Of a stretch of DNA of 64,000 nucleotides, positions 7,563 through 16,580 are shown one piece after another. The notes beneath the pieces are model-generated. The model was not told where the DNA came from, made no database searches, and saw nothing but the letters and a program-made list of their open reading frames with translations. How positions within the stretch are numbered: position 1 is the stretch's first letter; each line of letters opens with the position of its first letter. A program made the position numbers and the translations under genes. This stretch comes from Bradyrhizobium sp. 149 (lineage in GTDB: Bacteria > Pseudomonadota > Alphaproteobacteria > Rhizobiales > Xanthobacteraceae): contig NZ_JADPKK010000023.1 of the NCBI RefSeq assembly GCF_023073915.1, positions 372,001 to 436,000 of the forward strand, read 5' to 3'.

Positions 7563-9875
7563 ATGAATTTCATCGACAACCCCGAGAAGCTTCGTGGCTT
7601 CGAAAAGAGCATCCGTGTCGAAAAGATCTCGCGCCGCAGTATCCTGAAGGGACTCGGCATCACCGGCGGCTTCGTGCTCGCCGCCCCCGTGATGTCACGC
7701 CAGGCGTTCGCCTATGAGACCGGCGCCGGCAAGATGCCGCATGGCGTCGTAGTCGATCCGCGCGTGTTCGTCGCCGTCGCGCCCGACGGCACCGTCACCA
7801 TCCTCGCCCACCGCGCCGAGATGGGCACCGGCGTGCGCACCAGCCTGCCGCTGATCGTGGCCGAGGAGATGGAAGCCGACTGGTCGAGGGTCAAGGTGGA
7901 ACAGGCCCATGGCGACGAGGTCAAGTTCGGCAACCAGGACACCGACGGCTCGCGCAGCACGCGGCATTATTTGATCCCGATGCGCCAGATCGGTGCTTCC
8001 GCCCGCACCATGCTGGAGCAAGCCGCCGCGAAACGCTGGGGTGTGCCGGCGACCGAGGTGAAGGCCGTCAACCACGAGGTCGTTCACAGCGCGACGAGCC
8101 GCAAGCTTGGCTTCGGCGAGCTCGCAGCCGATGCCGCCAGGGAATCGGTACCGAGCATCGAAGGCCTCAAGCTGAAGGACCCCAAAGACTTCCGCTATCT
8201 CGGCAAGGGCCAAATCGGCATCGTCGATCTCCACGACATCACCACCGGCAAGGCGCGTTACGGCGCCGACGTGCGGCTGCCTGGCATGAAGTATGCCGTC
8301 ATCGCGCGCCCGCCGGTGACCGGCGGCAAGCTGGTCTCGTTCGATCCGGACGCAGCGCTGAAGGTGCCCGGGGTCGAGAAGGTGATGCAGGTGCGCGGCT
8401 GGCCGTGGCCGTCGAAATTCCAGCCGCTCGGCGGCGTTGCCGTGATCGCGCGCAACACCGGCGCGGCGATCAAGGGCCGCGACGCACTGAAGCTGACCTG
8501 GGACGACGGGGCCAATGGCAAATACGACTCCGTCGCCTACCGCAAGGAGCTCGAGGAGGCCTCGCGCAAGCCGGGTCTCGTCGTGCGCCAGGAAGGCGAC
8601 GCCGATACTGCTCTGAAAGGCGCCGACAAGGTGGTCGTCGGCGAATATTATCTGCCGCACCTCGCCCATGTCAGCATGGAGCCGCCGGTGGCGGTCGCCG
8701 ACGTCAAGGGTGACAAGGCGGAGATCTGGGCGCCGGTGCAGAGCCCCGGCGGCACCCGCGAGGACGTCGCAAAAACGCTCGGCGTTCCCGAGGGCAATGT
8801 CACGGTCAACGTCACGCTGCTCGGCGGCGGTTTCGGCCGCAAGTCGAAATGCGACTTCGCGCTCGAGGCCGCGCTGCTGTCGAAGGAGCTCGGCGCGCCC
8901 GTCAAGGTGCAGTGGACGCGCGAGGACGACGTCCGGCACGACTTCCTGCACACCGTCTCGGTCGAGCGGATCGAGGCGGGGCTCGACAAGAGCGGCAAGG
9001 TGATCGCCTGGCGTCATCGCAGCGTCGCTCCGACCATCGCCTCGACGTTCGCGGCGGGTGCCAAGAACGAGGCGCCCTTCGAACTCGGCATGGGCCTCGT
9101 CGACATGCCGTTCGAGATCGCCAACATCTCCTGCGAAAACCCGGAAGCCGCGGCGTTCACCCGCATCGGCTGGTTCCGCTCGGTCTCGAACATCCCGCGC
9201 GCCTTCGCGGTGCAGTCGATGGTGGGCGAAATCGCGCATGCGACCGGCCGTGACCAGAAGGAGACGCTGCTCGCGCTGATCGGCAGCCCACGCATCGTCA
9301 AGCCGGCCGTGAAGGACATGTGGAACTACGGCGAGCCCTTGGACAGCTATCCGATCGATACCGCGCGCCTGCGCAAGGTGGTCGAGCTGGTCGCCGAGAA
9401 GGGCGGATGGGGCCGTCAGGTGCCGAAGGGCCACGGCCTTGGCATCGCCGTGCACCGCAGCTTCGTCAGCTATATCGCGACCATCGTTGAGGTGGCCGTC
9501 GACGACAAGGGCAAGCTGACGGTGCCGCGGGTGGACACCGCCATCGACTGCGGTACCTATGTCAACCCCGAGCGCATCGCCTCGCAAATCGAGGGCGCGG
9601 CGATCATGGGCTTGAGTCTCGCCAAATACGGCGAGATCACCTTCAAGGATGGCAAGGTGCAGCAGAAGAACTTTGACGACTTCCAGGTCCTCAGGATGGA
9701 CGAATCTCCTGCGGTGACCAACGTCTACATCGTGCCGCCCGGACCCGACACGCCGCCGAGCGGCGTCGGCGAGCCCGGTGTCCCGCCGTTCGCGCCGGCG
9801 CTGATGAACGCCATCTTCGCCGCGACCGGAAAACGCATCCGCAACCTTCCGCTCGGCAAGCAATTGGAAGCGTAA
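7563..9875 (+). CDS. Molybdopterin-binding large subunit, xanthine dehydrogenase family (isoquinoline 1-oxidoreductase beta-like)
   Basis: 770 residues. The N-terminus carries a twin-arginine signal (Ser-Arg-Arg-Ser-Ile-Leu-Lys, Arg24-Arg25), so the folded Mo enzyme with its Fe-S partner is exported to the periplasm. The catalytic Glu lies at ~737 in the conserved Gly-Val-Gly-Glu-Pro-Gly near the C-terminus. Gly-Gly-Gly-Phe-Gly-Arg and other cofactor-binding stretches are present in the middle. Start ATG 7563 follows the small subunit's stop at once; an earlier in-frame codon at 7530 lies inside that gene. Length and domain order match IorB-type proteins. Likely substrates are aldehydes or N-heterocycles. 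No dedicated cytochrome subunit follows. Confidence 0.9.
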   Translation: MNFIDNPEKLRGFEKSIRVEKISRRSILKGLGITGGFVLAAPVMSRQAFAYETGAGKMPHGVVVDPRVFVAVAPDGTVTILAHRAEMGTGVRTSLPLIVAEEMEADWSRVKVEQAHGDEVKFGNQDTDGSRSTRHYLIPMRQIGASARTMLEQAAAKRWGVPATEVKAVNHEVVHSATSRKLGFGELAADAARESVPSIEGLKLKDPKDFRYLGKGQIGIVDLHDITTGKARYGADVRLPGMKYAVIARPPVTGGKLVSFDPDAALKVPGVEKVMQVRGWPWPSKFQPLGGVAVIARNTGAAIKGRDALKLTWDDGANGKYDSVAYRKELEEASRKPGLVVRQEGDADTALKGADKVVVGEYYLPHLAHVSMEPPVAVADVKGDKAEIWAPVQSPGGTREDVAKTLGVPEGNVTVNVTLLGGGFGRKSKCDFALEAALLSKELGAPVKVQWTREDDVRHDFLHTVSVERIEAGLDKSGKVIAWRHRSVAPTIASTFAAGAKNEAPFELGMGLVDMPFEIANISCENPEAAAFTRIGWFRSVSNIPRAFAVQSMVGEIAHATGRDQKETLLALIGSPRIVKPAVKDMWNYGEPLDSYPIDTARLRKVVELVAEKGGWGRQVPKGHGLGIAVHRSFVSYIATIVEVAVDDKGKLTVPRVDTAIDCGTYVNPERIASQIEGAAIMGLSLAKYGEITFKDGKVQQKNFDDFQVLRMDESPAVTNVYIVPPGPDTPPSGVGEPGVPPFAPALMNAIFAATGKRIRNLPLGKQLEA

Positions 9876-9880
9876 AGGCG

Positions 9881-9906
9881 GGAACACAAGGCGGCCTCGC
9901 GCCGTT
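9881..9906 (+). promoter_or_regulatory. EcfG-type (general stress response) promoter candidate
   Basis: GGAAC (9881-9885), 17 bases, then CGTT (9903-9906) fits the published alphaproteobacterial EcfG consensus GGAAC-N16/17-CGTT. It sits 27 bases upstream of the start of the small secreted protein gene at 9933. Confidence 0.5.
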
Positions 9907-9932
9907 TGCATCGATCTGACAGGAGCAGATCG

Positions 9933-10190
9933 ATGACCCATATCTCAAAGGCGCTCGCAGTTTCGCTGTCGAGCGCCTTTCTTTTGACGGCCACTGGCGC
10001 CTTCGCCCAGAGCACCACGATGCCGCCGACCACCGCGACGCGCCCGAGCACGCCGGACCAGAACTCCGTGCCCAACGCCAATGCCACGCCCCCATCGACC
10101 ACCCAGACCACCGGGCAGCACAATCCCGATCCCAAGGTTCGTGAGATGAACCAGAAGGAAAAGGACAAGGTCGAGCGCGAGGGGAAGTAG
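9933..10190 (+). CDS. Small secreted Pro/Thr/Asn-rich protein
   Basis: 85 residues. The Sec signal ends at Ala-Phe-Ala, followed by a low-complexity Thr/Pro/Asn/Gln region and a charged C-terminal tail (Glu/Lys-rich). AGGAG at 9921-9925 fixes the ATG at 9933; an in-frame start at 9906 has no such site. There is no known domain. A putative EcfG promoter precedes it, and a protein of similar style with a similar promoter lies at 19512. This suggests a stress-induced envelope protein, which is inference. Confidence 0.65.
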   Translation: MTHISKALAVSLSSAFLLTATGAFAQSTTMPPTTATRPSTPDQNSVPNANATPPSTTQTTGQHNPDPKVREMNQKEKDKVEREGK

Positions 10191-10216
10191 ACTTCTGGCG
10201 TTGCGTGCGACCGCAT

Positions 10217-10303
10217 CGTCATGGCCGGGCTTGTCCCGGCCATCCGCGAGCTTTGCTCTGACACGAAGACCATGGATGCCCAGGACAAGCCGGGCATGAC
10301 GAT
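10217..10303. repeat. REP-like palindromic intergenic repeat
   Basis: Two ~32-bp arms related by inversion flank ~22 bases. Each arm has the core CCGGGCTTGTCC, and the first contains its own hairpin GGCCGGG-CTTGT-CCCGGCC. Sequences of this type (CGTCATGGCCGGGCTTGT...) are, from memory, highly repeated between genes in Bradyrhizobium and Rhodopseudomonas. It sits between convergent genes and may also end transcription. Confidence 0.6.
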
Positions 10304-10410
10304 TTCGTGGCACGGACAGCAATCCCATCGCGCACGCAAAATGCGGCGGACGCTGCCGTCCGCCGCATTTGCCCCCTGATACTCCGCTTCTTTCGATCCG
10401 CCAGCGGAGC

Positions 10411-12150
10411 CTACTTCTTCAGCGCGAACACCCAGACGACGCCGCCCTGCGGCACGTTGGCTTCGATGCCGATATTGTTGGTCACGAGTGCATCCTGGAT
10501 GCGCTGCGCATCCACGCCCCATCCCGACTGGATCGCGATGTATTGCGTGCCGTCGATCTCATAGGACACCGGCATGCCCATGATGCCGGAGTTGGTCTTC
10601 TGCTCCCACAACAGCTCACCACTCTTGGCGTTGAAGGCGCGGAAGTTGCGGTCGTTGGTGCCCCCCACGAAGACCAGATCGCCTGCGGTCGCCGTCACCG
10701 ATCCGAACAGCTGCGACTTCGGGAAGTTGTGTTGCCACATCTTCTTGCCCGTGACGGGATCCCAGGCCTGGAGCTCGCCGAAATGATCCGCGCCCGGCTT
10801 CGTCTTCAGCCCGATGTCCTCCGGCTTGGTGCCGAGCCAGAGCTCGCCGGGCTTGAGCGGAACCTTCTCGCCGGTGAAACCACCGCAGAAATTCTCGTTG
10901 GCGGGCACGTAGACGAGGCCGGTCTTCTGACTGTAGGCCGCCGACGGCCAGTCCTTGCCGCCCCACAGCGACGGACAGAACTCCACGCGCTTGCCGACCA
11001 TCGGCTTGTGCGCGGGATCGACGATCGGCCTGCCGCTCTCCGCATCGATGCCCTTCCAGACGTCGGTGGAGACGAACGGCCAGCCGGCGACGTAGTTGAT
11101 CTTGGTCGGCGTGCGCTCAAGTATCCAGAAGATCGCATCGCGTCCCGGATGGACCAGACTCTTGATGTTGCGGCCGTCGCGTTGCAGGTCGATCAACATC
11201 GGCGCTTCGACCTCGTCCCAATCCCAGGAATCGTTCTGGTGATACTGGTGATAGGTCTTGATCTTGCCGGTGTTCGGATCGAGCGCGAGCACCGACGAGG
11301 TATAGAGATTGTCGCCAGGATGCATCTCGCCCGGCCAGGGCGCGGCGTTGCCGACTCCCCAATAGATCGTCTTGGTGTCCTTGTCGTAATTGCCGGTCAT
11401 CCAGGCCGAGCCGCCGCCATTCTTCCAGTCGTCGCCCTGCCAGGTGTCGTGGCCGGGCTCACCCTCGCCGGGAATGGTATAGGTCCGCCACAGCTCCTTG
11501 CCGTCCTTGGCATCATAGGCGGCGACATAGCCGCGCACGCCGAACTCGCCACCGGAGCCGCCGACGATGACTTTGCCGTCGACGATCAGCGGCATCAGGG
11601 TCATGTACTGGCCCTTCTTGTAGTCCTGCACCTTGGTGTCCCACACCACCTTGCCGGTCTTGGCGTCGAGCGCGACGACATGGTCATCGGTGGTGGCGAG
11701 ATAGAGCTTGTCCTCCCAGAGGCCGACGCCGCGGCTGGTCGGATGCAGCTGGAACAGATCGTCGGGGAGCTGCCGCTTGTAGCGCCAATATTCGTCGCCG
11801 GTCTTGGCGTTTAGCGCGATCACCTGCCCCATCGGGGTCGCCACGAACATCACACCGTTGTTGACGATCGGCGGCGCCTCGTGGCCTTCGACGACGCCGG
11901 TCGCGAAGGTCCAGACCGGGGTGAGGTTTTTCACATTTGAGGTGTTGATCTGGTCGAGCGGGCTGTAGCCCTGCCCGTCATAGGTCCGCCGGTAGAGCAT
12001 CCAATTGGCGGGCTCCGGGTTTTCCAGCCGCTGCGCGGTGACGGGTGCGTAGTTCTCGACGGGGCCTGATACGGCGGCGGTCGAGGCAAGAGTCGAGGCA
12101 AGACACGTGAAGGCGACGAAGCCGGACAGGTACCACTGCTTCCTGGTCAT
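10411..12150 (-). CDS. Lanthanide-type PQQ alcohol dehydrogenase lacking the vicinal disulfide
   Basis: 579 residues with a signal peptide, an eight-bladed quinoprotein alcohol dehydrogenase of the periplasm. Conserved metal and catalytic residues are Glu202 (Gly-Gly-Glu-Phe-Gly), Asn268 and Asp310 in Trp-Asp-Trp-Asp-Glu. The extra Asp312 predicts a lanthanide cofactor. Where XoxF and ExaA have adjacent cysteines before the Asn-Arg-Gly turn, this protein reads Pro-Thr-Ser-Arg-Gly, so the electron-transfer disulfide is absent. It lies 130 bp downstream of an exported Rieske protein on the same strand, not beside a cytochrome c. AAAAGGGG precedes the ATG. Substrate unknown (methanol/ethanol family by length). 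Confidence 0.88.
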   Translation of the reverse strand: MTRKQWYLSGFVAFTCLASTLASTAAVSGPVENYAPVTAQRLENPEPANWMLYRRTYDGQGYSPLDQINTSNVKNLTPVWTFATGVVEGHEAPPIVNNGVMFVATPMGQVIALNAKTGDEYWRYKRQLPDDLFQLHPTSRGVGLWEDKLYLATTDDHVVALDAKTGKVVWDTKVQDYKKGQYMTLMPLIVDGKVIVGGSGGEFGVRGYVAAYDAKDGKELWRTYTIPGEGEPGHDTWQGDDWKNGGGSAWMTGNYDKDTKTIYWGVGNAAPWPGEMHPGDNLYTSSVLALDPNTGKIKTYHQYHQNDSWDWDEVEAPMLIDLQRDGRNIKSLVHPGRDAIFWILERTPTKINYVAGWPFVSTDVWKGIDAESGRPIVDPAHKPMVGKRVEFCPSLWGGKDWPSAAYSQKTGLVYVPANENFCGGFTGEKVPLKPGELWLGTKPEDIGLKTKPGADHFGELQAWDPVTGKKMWQHNFPKSQLFGSVTATAGDLVFVGGTNDRNFRAFNAKSGELLWEQKTNSGIMGMPVSYEIDGTQYIAIQSGWGVDAQRIQDALVTNNIGIEANVPQGGVVWVFALKK

Positions 12151-12172
12151 GGACGTTCCCCTTTTTCATCCG

Positions 12173-12212
12173 TTTGAATTCTTGTTTTGAATTGTTGTTT
12201 TGAATTCGTTGT
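12173..12212. repeat. Three tandem 13-14-bp repeats upstream of the PQQ dehydrogenase
   Basis: TTTGAATTCTTGT, TTTGAATTGTTGT and TTTGAATTCGTTGT stand head to tail, 22 bp before the start codon of the minus-strand PQQ dehydrogenase and 68 bp after the Rieske gene. AT-rich direct repeats with near-helical phasing in a GC-rich genome could bind a regulator. Confidence 0.5.
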
Positions 12213-12280
12213 CGTTCGTCCCGTCGTCCGCCCATCGGCGGACGCGGCCTCTTGTGACGCGGGCGCGACCCGCACGTCCA

Positions 12281-12931
12281 TCATCCCGGCTGCGCGCCAC
12301 CTACCTTTCCGATGAAGTTGCCGGCGACGCTGAGCGAACCGTCAGCGAGCGCCAGCGGCAGCGCAGCGAGCCGTCGCGGCGCCGGCCCGAACACGACCTG
12401 TGCGCCCGCGCGAGGATCGTATTCGGAATTGTGGCACATGCACTTGAACACCTCCTTGTCGCCGACATCGCTCTTCATCCAGGCAGTGACGGGACAGCCG
12501 GCATGCGAGCAGATCGCCGAATAGGCGATGATGCCGTCGACGGCGCGCGCTTTCGTCTGCTCGTCGAGCTCGGCGGGGTCGAGCCGGATGATCAGGATCT
12601 CGTTGAGGCGCGAGGCGCTGCGCACGACCGATGTCTTCGGGTCTTTCGGCCAGGCATGCACCGGCGGTCCGCCGGACGGTACATCGGCTGCGGCAATGAG
12701 TTTCCCCTCCTGATCGCCTTCCGAGAAGACCAGTACATCGCCCTTCTGCGGCCGCTCATCCGAGCCGGGCGGTTCCTCGCCCGCATGCACTTGCGCGGCA
12801 CAGCCGAGGCAAGCGGTGGCGAGCGCACCGAGCAGAAGCGCTCGCCGCGTCTGCTCGGCATGCGCGTCGCCTTCAGGTTCCACAACATTTTCGGACGATG
12901 ATGGACTGATGGTGAACGGTGCGCTCGACAT
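12281..12931 (-). CDS. Exported Rieske [2Fe-2S] protein
   Basis: 216 residues from the ATG at 12931. A twin-arginine-like leader (Thr-Arg-Arg-Ala-Leu-Leu-Leu-Gly, Arg29-Arg30) precedes the Rieske domain, with the classic motifs Cys141-Ser-His143-x2-Cys146 and Cys164-Met-Cys166-His167. That gives two Cys and two His for the cluster plus the stabilising disulfide pair. A longer reading from TTG 13036 adds 35 non-homologous residues and is less likely. The gene is co-oriented with the PQQ dehydrogenase 130 bp downstream. Because that dehydrogenase has no cytochrome partner here, this protein is a candidate electron acceptor (inference). Confidence 0.85.
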   Translation of the reverse strand: MSSAPFTISPSSSENVVEPEGDAHAEQTRRALLLGALATACLGCAAQVHAGEEPPGSDERPQKGDVLVFSEGDQEGKLIAAADVPSGGPPVHAWPKDPKTSVVRSASRLNEILIIRLDPAELDEQTKARAVDGIIAYSAICSHAGCPVTAWMKSDVGDKEVFKCMCHNSEYDPRAGAQVVFGPAPRRLAALPLALADGSLSVAGNFIGKVGGAQPG

Positions 12932-13168
12932 GTGCGCTAGCTGGCGCCGGAACTCTGCCGAAAAAAAGGCAAAGAATTGGCGCCGCAATGCATCAATATG
13001 GCTTTGCTCGCTTTGATTGAGCGAGAATGAAAGCAATCAGCCGCGTTTTCGCAATATCAACATCACATTGCGTGCTTCGCATGATGATTTTGCAGACCAG
13101 ACCGATGATGACGGAATTGCTGCGCCGCCTTATCCCGTAGCACGCAAAACCGAAACAAGCTGGCTGCG

Positions 13169-13633
13169 TCAAGGCCTGAGCACGTGACGTGGCGCGGCGA
13201 TCCGACCCGCCAGGGTGGCCGACGCCATCTCAAAGCTGTCGGCGATGCGGCGCGCCTTGTCGATGAACAGCGCGGCCGCCGCCGGCGGACAGACCTCGCG
13301 CGCGGTCTGTTCGAACAAATCGAGCCAGCGGTCGAAATGATCGCCCACCAGGCTCAGCGGCATATGCGCCCGCATCGGCGAGCCCTGATAGCGGCCGCTC
13401 ATCAGCACGACCGACGACCAGAAATCCATGAGCTTGGCGAGATGTTCGTCCCAGTTCTGCACCCTCGCGAACACCGGGCCCAGCAGTGCATCCTCGCGCA
13501 CGCGGCCGTAGAAGCGGGTGACGAGTTCCCCGATCATGTCTTCGGTGATCCCCGTGCGCTCGATTGCATCCTGGGTTAGCAAGTTCCGCCGCGCGGTCGC
13601 AGCCTCGCGCTCGGCCTTCAGTCGATCCGACAT
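13169..13633 (-). CDS. Group III truncated hemoglobin
   Basis: About 154 residues from ATG 13633 (a GTG at 13744 would add 37 unlike residues). It shows the family pattern: Phe-Tyr-Gly-Arg-Val early, Trp-Asp-Glu-His then Phe-Trp-Ser-Ser in the middle, and proximal His99 in Gly-Asp-His-Phe-Asp-Arg-Trp. Group III (Ctb-type) globins bind O2 or NO in the cytoplasm and are linked to microaerobic respiration or NO defence. It is a single gene on the minus strand between the Rieske and 3-hydroxybutyryl-CoA dehydrogenase genes. Confidence 0.88.
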   Translation of the reverse strand: MSDRLKAEREAATARRNLLTQDAIERTGITEDMIGELVTRFYGRVREDALLGPVFARVQNWDEHLAKLMDFWSSVVLMSGRYQGSPMRAHMPLSLVGDHFDRWLDLFEQTAREVCPPAAAALFIDKARRIADSFEMASATLAGRIAAPRHVLRP

Positions 13634-13769
13634 GTCCTCTGTTATCCGTTCCGTTATCCCGCAGGCCGCCCGTTCGACATTGTCGGGCCAATTGCGCGCG
13701 GCGTCTTTGTCGCAGCGCAAATTGCGGGGTCCGGCGGCGAGCACTAAACGCCCGCCGCCTGCGCCATTG

Positions 13770-14621
13770 TCAGGCGCTGTAGGTATAGAAGCCCTGTCCC
13801 GTTTTGCGGCCGAGATGGCCGGCGTCGACCATTTCCTTGAGCAAGGGGGCCGGACGGTATTTAGGGTCGTTGAAGCCTTTGTAAAAGACCTCCATCACCG
13901 ACAACATGGTGTCGAGCCCGACGAGGTCGGCGAGCGCCAGCGGCCCGATCGGATGGTTGCAGCCGAGCTTCATGCCTGCATCGATCTCTTCCGCCGACGC
14001 AATCCCCTCCTGGAGCGCGAAGATCGCCTCGTTGATCATCGGGCACAGGATGCGGTTGACGGCGAAGCCGGGGCTGTTCTTGGCCGTGATCGCCACCTTG
14101 CCGACGCGCTTGGCGAAATCCAACGCCTTGGCGTGGGTGTCGTCGGAGGTCTGCAGACCGCGGATGAGTTCCAGCAGCGCCATCACCGGCACCGGATTGA
14201 AGAAGTGCATGCCGATGAAGCGGTCGGGGCGGTCGGTCGCCGCAGCGAGCTTCGTGATCGAGATCGAGGAGGTGTTGGTCGCGAGCAGTGTGCGCGGCGA
14301 CAGCGTCGCGCAGAGATCCTTCAGGATCTTGACCTTGAGTTCCTCGTTCTCCGTCGCGGCCTCGATGACGAGATCGCAATCCACGAGCTTCGCGCGGTCG
14401 GTGGTGCCGGTGATGCGCTTGAGCGTGGCGTCACGGTCGCTGGCCGACATCTTCTCCTTCTTGACCAGGCGCTCGAGGCTGCCGCCGACGGTCGAAATGC
14501 CACGGTTCACCGCCGCATCGGAAATGTCGACCATCACGACCGGAAGCCCGGCCGCGGCACAAATCTGCGCGATGCCGTTCCCCATGGTCCCTGCCCCGAT
14601 GATGCCAACGGTCTGGATCAT
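13770..14621 (-). CDS. 3-hydroxybutyryl-CoA dehydrogenase
   Basis: 283 residues, the normal length of the short NAD-dependent enzyme that interconverts 3-hydroxybutyryl-CoA and acetoacetyl-CoA (fatty acid/PHB metabolism). The N-terminal Rossmann motif Gly-Ala-Gly-Thr-Met-Gly is at 9-14. The active-site region Met-His-Phe-Phe-Asn-Pro-Val and the C-terminal Gly-Arg-Lys-Thr-Gly-Gln-Gly-Phe are intact. Related Bradyrhizobium genes often sit by etfBA; here the upstream neighbour (258 bp away, same strand) is a GlcD-type flavoprotein. The 14622-14879 gap holds no gene that I can see. Confidence 0.92.
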   Translation of the reverse strand: MIQTVGIIGAGTMGNGIAQICAAAGLPVVMVDISDAAVNRGISTVGGSLERLVKKEKMSASDRDATLKRITGTTDRAKLVDCDLVIEAATENEELKVKILKDLCATLSPRTLLATNTSSISITKLAAATDRPDRFIGMHFFNPVPVMALLELIRGLQTSDDTHAKALDFAKRVGKVAITAKNSPGFAVNRILCPMINEAIFALQEGIASAEEIDAGMKLGCNHPIGPLALADLVGLDTMLSVMEVFYKGFNDPKYRPAPLLKEMVDAGHLGRKTGQGFYTYSA

Positions 14622-14879
14622 TGCCTCAAATCCTTCATCCTTACGGACGTGCCATACCGGCTTCGCCCCATTGTTCCTGCATCAGGGTCTAGCACCGCTC
14701 CCGGGCGGGTGCGACCTGATCCTGTCCCTTCCTTAAAGCATCCAACGCTGGAATAAAGCCGCCTTTCGGTCGCGAAACGGCATGATTTGGCCCCCCGGCC
14801 TGCTTGGCTGAGCTATCTGCAGCATCCTGCTCCCGGGAGCGCCGAGGGTCTGGAGGACTGGGCTCGAGGCTGGAGCGCC

Positions 14880-16358
14880 TCAACCGAGACGAAGCACCTT
14901 GCCCGGGTTCATGATGTTCTTGGGATCGAGCGCCCGCTTGATCGTGCGCATGATGTCGAGCTCGGTCCGCGAGCGATAGTGCTGCAGCTCGTCGAGCTTC
15001 TCGATGCCGATGCCATGTTCCGCCGAGATCGAGCCGCCCATGGAGGTGACGAGATCGTTGACGGCCCGCGTGATCGCCGCGGAATATTGCGAGAGCGTAT
15101 CGAGGTCCATGCCCTTCGGGCCCATGAAGGAGAAGTGCACATTGCCGTCCCCGATGTGGCCGAGCGGATAGGGGCGGATCGCCGGCAGGATTGCGAGCAC
15201 GGCCTCAAGACCGCTGTCGATAAACTCGGGAATCCTGGAGACCGCGACCGACACGTCGTAGCTCAAGCCCGGACCTTCGGCGCGCGATGCCTCGGCCACG
15301 CTCTCGCGAATCCGCCACATGTTGCGCGACTGCGCTTCGGTTTGCGCGATCACCGCATCCAGCACCCGGCCCGCCTCGAGCTGGTCGGCCAGGAACTGCT
15401 CCATCCTGTCCGACATGCCCGCGCCGACGTCCTGCCGTGGCCGGGCTGATGACCATTCGAGAAGGAGATACCATTCGGTCTCGGCCTTGAGAGGATCCTG
15501 GGTGCCAGGAATGTGGCGCAGCACCATGTCGGTGCACGCGCGGCTGACGAGCTCACAGGAGCCGACATTGTCATCGGAAGCGGCATACGCCGCCGACAGC
15601 AGGTCGATGGCTGCCTTGGGATCGCGAATTGCGAGCCATGCCGTGCACACGTCTTTCGGCGCCGGCCAGAGTTTCAGCACCGCCTTGGTGATGATACCGA
15701 GCGTCCCTTCGGCGCCCATGAACAGATGCTTGAGGTCATAGCCGGTGTTGTCCTTCTTGAGTGCGCGCAGGCCGTCCCAGACATCGCCATTAGCCAGCAC
15801 GACCTCGAGACCCAACACCAGATTTCGCGCATTGCCGTAACGCAGCACCTGCACGCCGCCGGCATTGGTGGAGAGATTGCCTCCGACCATGCACGAGCCC
15901 TGAGCACCCAGGCTGAGCGGAAAGAGGCGGTCGTGGCGCGCGGCCGTGTCCTGAAGCGTCTCCAGGATGCAGCCCGCCTCCACGGTCATGGCATAGCCGA
16001 TGGGATCGACATTCAGCACCTGGTTCATGCGACCGAGCGACAGCACGATGCCGCAGTGTATCGGCCACGGCGTGGCACCCCCCATCAGGCCGGTGTTGCC
16101 ACCTTGCGGAACGATGGCAATGCCGTTGTCGTGGCAGAGCTTGACGACAGCGGAGACTTCCGCGGTGCTGGCCGGACGCACGACCGCGGCGGCCTGCCCC
16201 GTCAGCGTGCCGCGCCAGTCGGTCACGAAGGGCTGCTTGTCTTGCTCGTCCAGGATCAGCCCTTTGTCGCCAACGATTGCCCGCAAGCGGTCGAGAACGG
16301 CCGACGTCACGCGCCCGGTCGGAATCGAGGGAGCGGTGGGAAAGGCTGCACCCGGCAT
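14880..16358 (-). CDS. FAD-binding oxidoreductase (GlcD / D-2-hydroxyacid dehydrogenase type)
   Basis: 492 residues. An N-terminal FAD_binding_4 (PCMH) domain has Pro-Gln-Gly-Gly-Asn-Thr-Gly-Leu and Gly-Gly-Asn-Leu-Ser-Thr-Asn-Ala-Gly. A C-terminal FAD-oxidase domain has Gly-His-Ile-Gly-Asp-Gly-Asn-Val-His and Ala-Glu-His-Gly-Ile-Gly. This is the family of glycolate oxidase GlcD, D-lactate and D-2-hydroxyglutarate dehydrogenases. Without GlcE/F neighbours, a stand-alone D-2-hydroxyacid dehydrogenase is likeliest. It is divergent from the hisC-like gene across 222 bp. Confidence 0.88.
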   Translation of the reverse strand: MPGAAFPTAPSIPTGRVTSAVLDRLRAIVGDKGLILDEQDKQPFVTDWRGTLTGQAAAVVRPASTAEVSAVVKLCHDNGIAIVPQGGNTGLMGGATPWPIHCGIVLSLGRMNQVLNVDPIGYAMTVEAGCILETLQDTAARHDRLFPLSLGAQGSCMVGGNLSTNAGGVQVLRYGNARNLVLGLEVVLANGDVWDGLRALKKDNTGYDLKHLFMGAEGTLGIITKAVLKLWPAPKDVCTAWLAIRDPKAAIDLLSAAYAASDDNVGSCELVSRACTDMVLRHIPGTQDPLKAETEWYLLLEWSSARPRQDVGAGMSDRMEQFLADQLEAGRVLDAVIAQTEAQSRNMWRIRESVAEASRAEGPGLSYDVSVAVSRIPEFIDSGLEAVLAILPAIRPYPLGHIGDGNVHFSFMGPKGMDLDTLSQYSAAITRAVNDLVTSMGGSISAEHGIGIEKLDELQHYRSRTELDIMRTIKRALDPKNIMNPGKVLRLG

Positions 16359-16580
16359 GTATTCCTCTCTTTCGGCTGTTCTGCGCCATGGGGCGCACCG
16401 GCCTTCATTTTTTTTCTATTCTCGGCGGTGGCGCGACGACCCTAGCACATGGGTCGCGCTTGCGGGAATGTCCCCGGCAACAAGGCTTGCGCAGATTTAC
16501 CTGGACTGCTGAATGCAAGCGCACTTTCGCGGAGGTCCCGCATAGCTTAGTGTGGCCCGATCAAATTCGGATTGGAGATC

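Noticed and set aside
7695..9941. 748-codon minus-strand open frame opposite the Mo-hydroxylase large subunit
   Set aside because: His/Arg/Asp-rich shadow produced by third-position GC bias.
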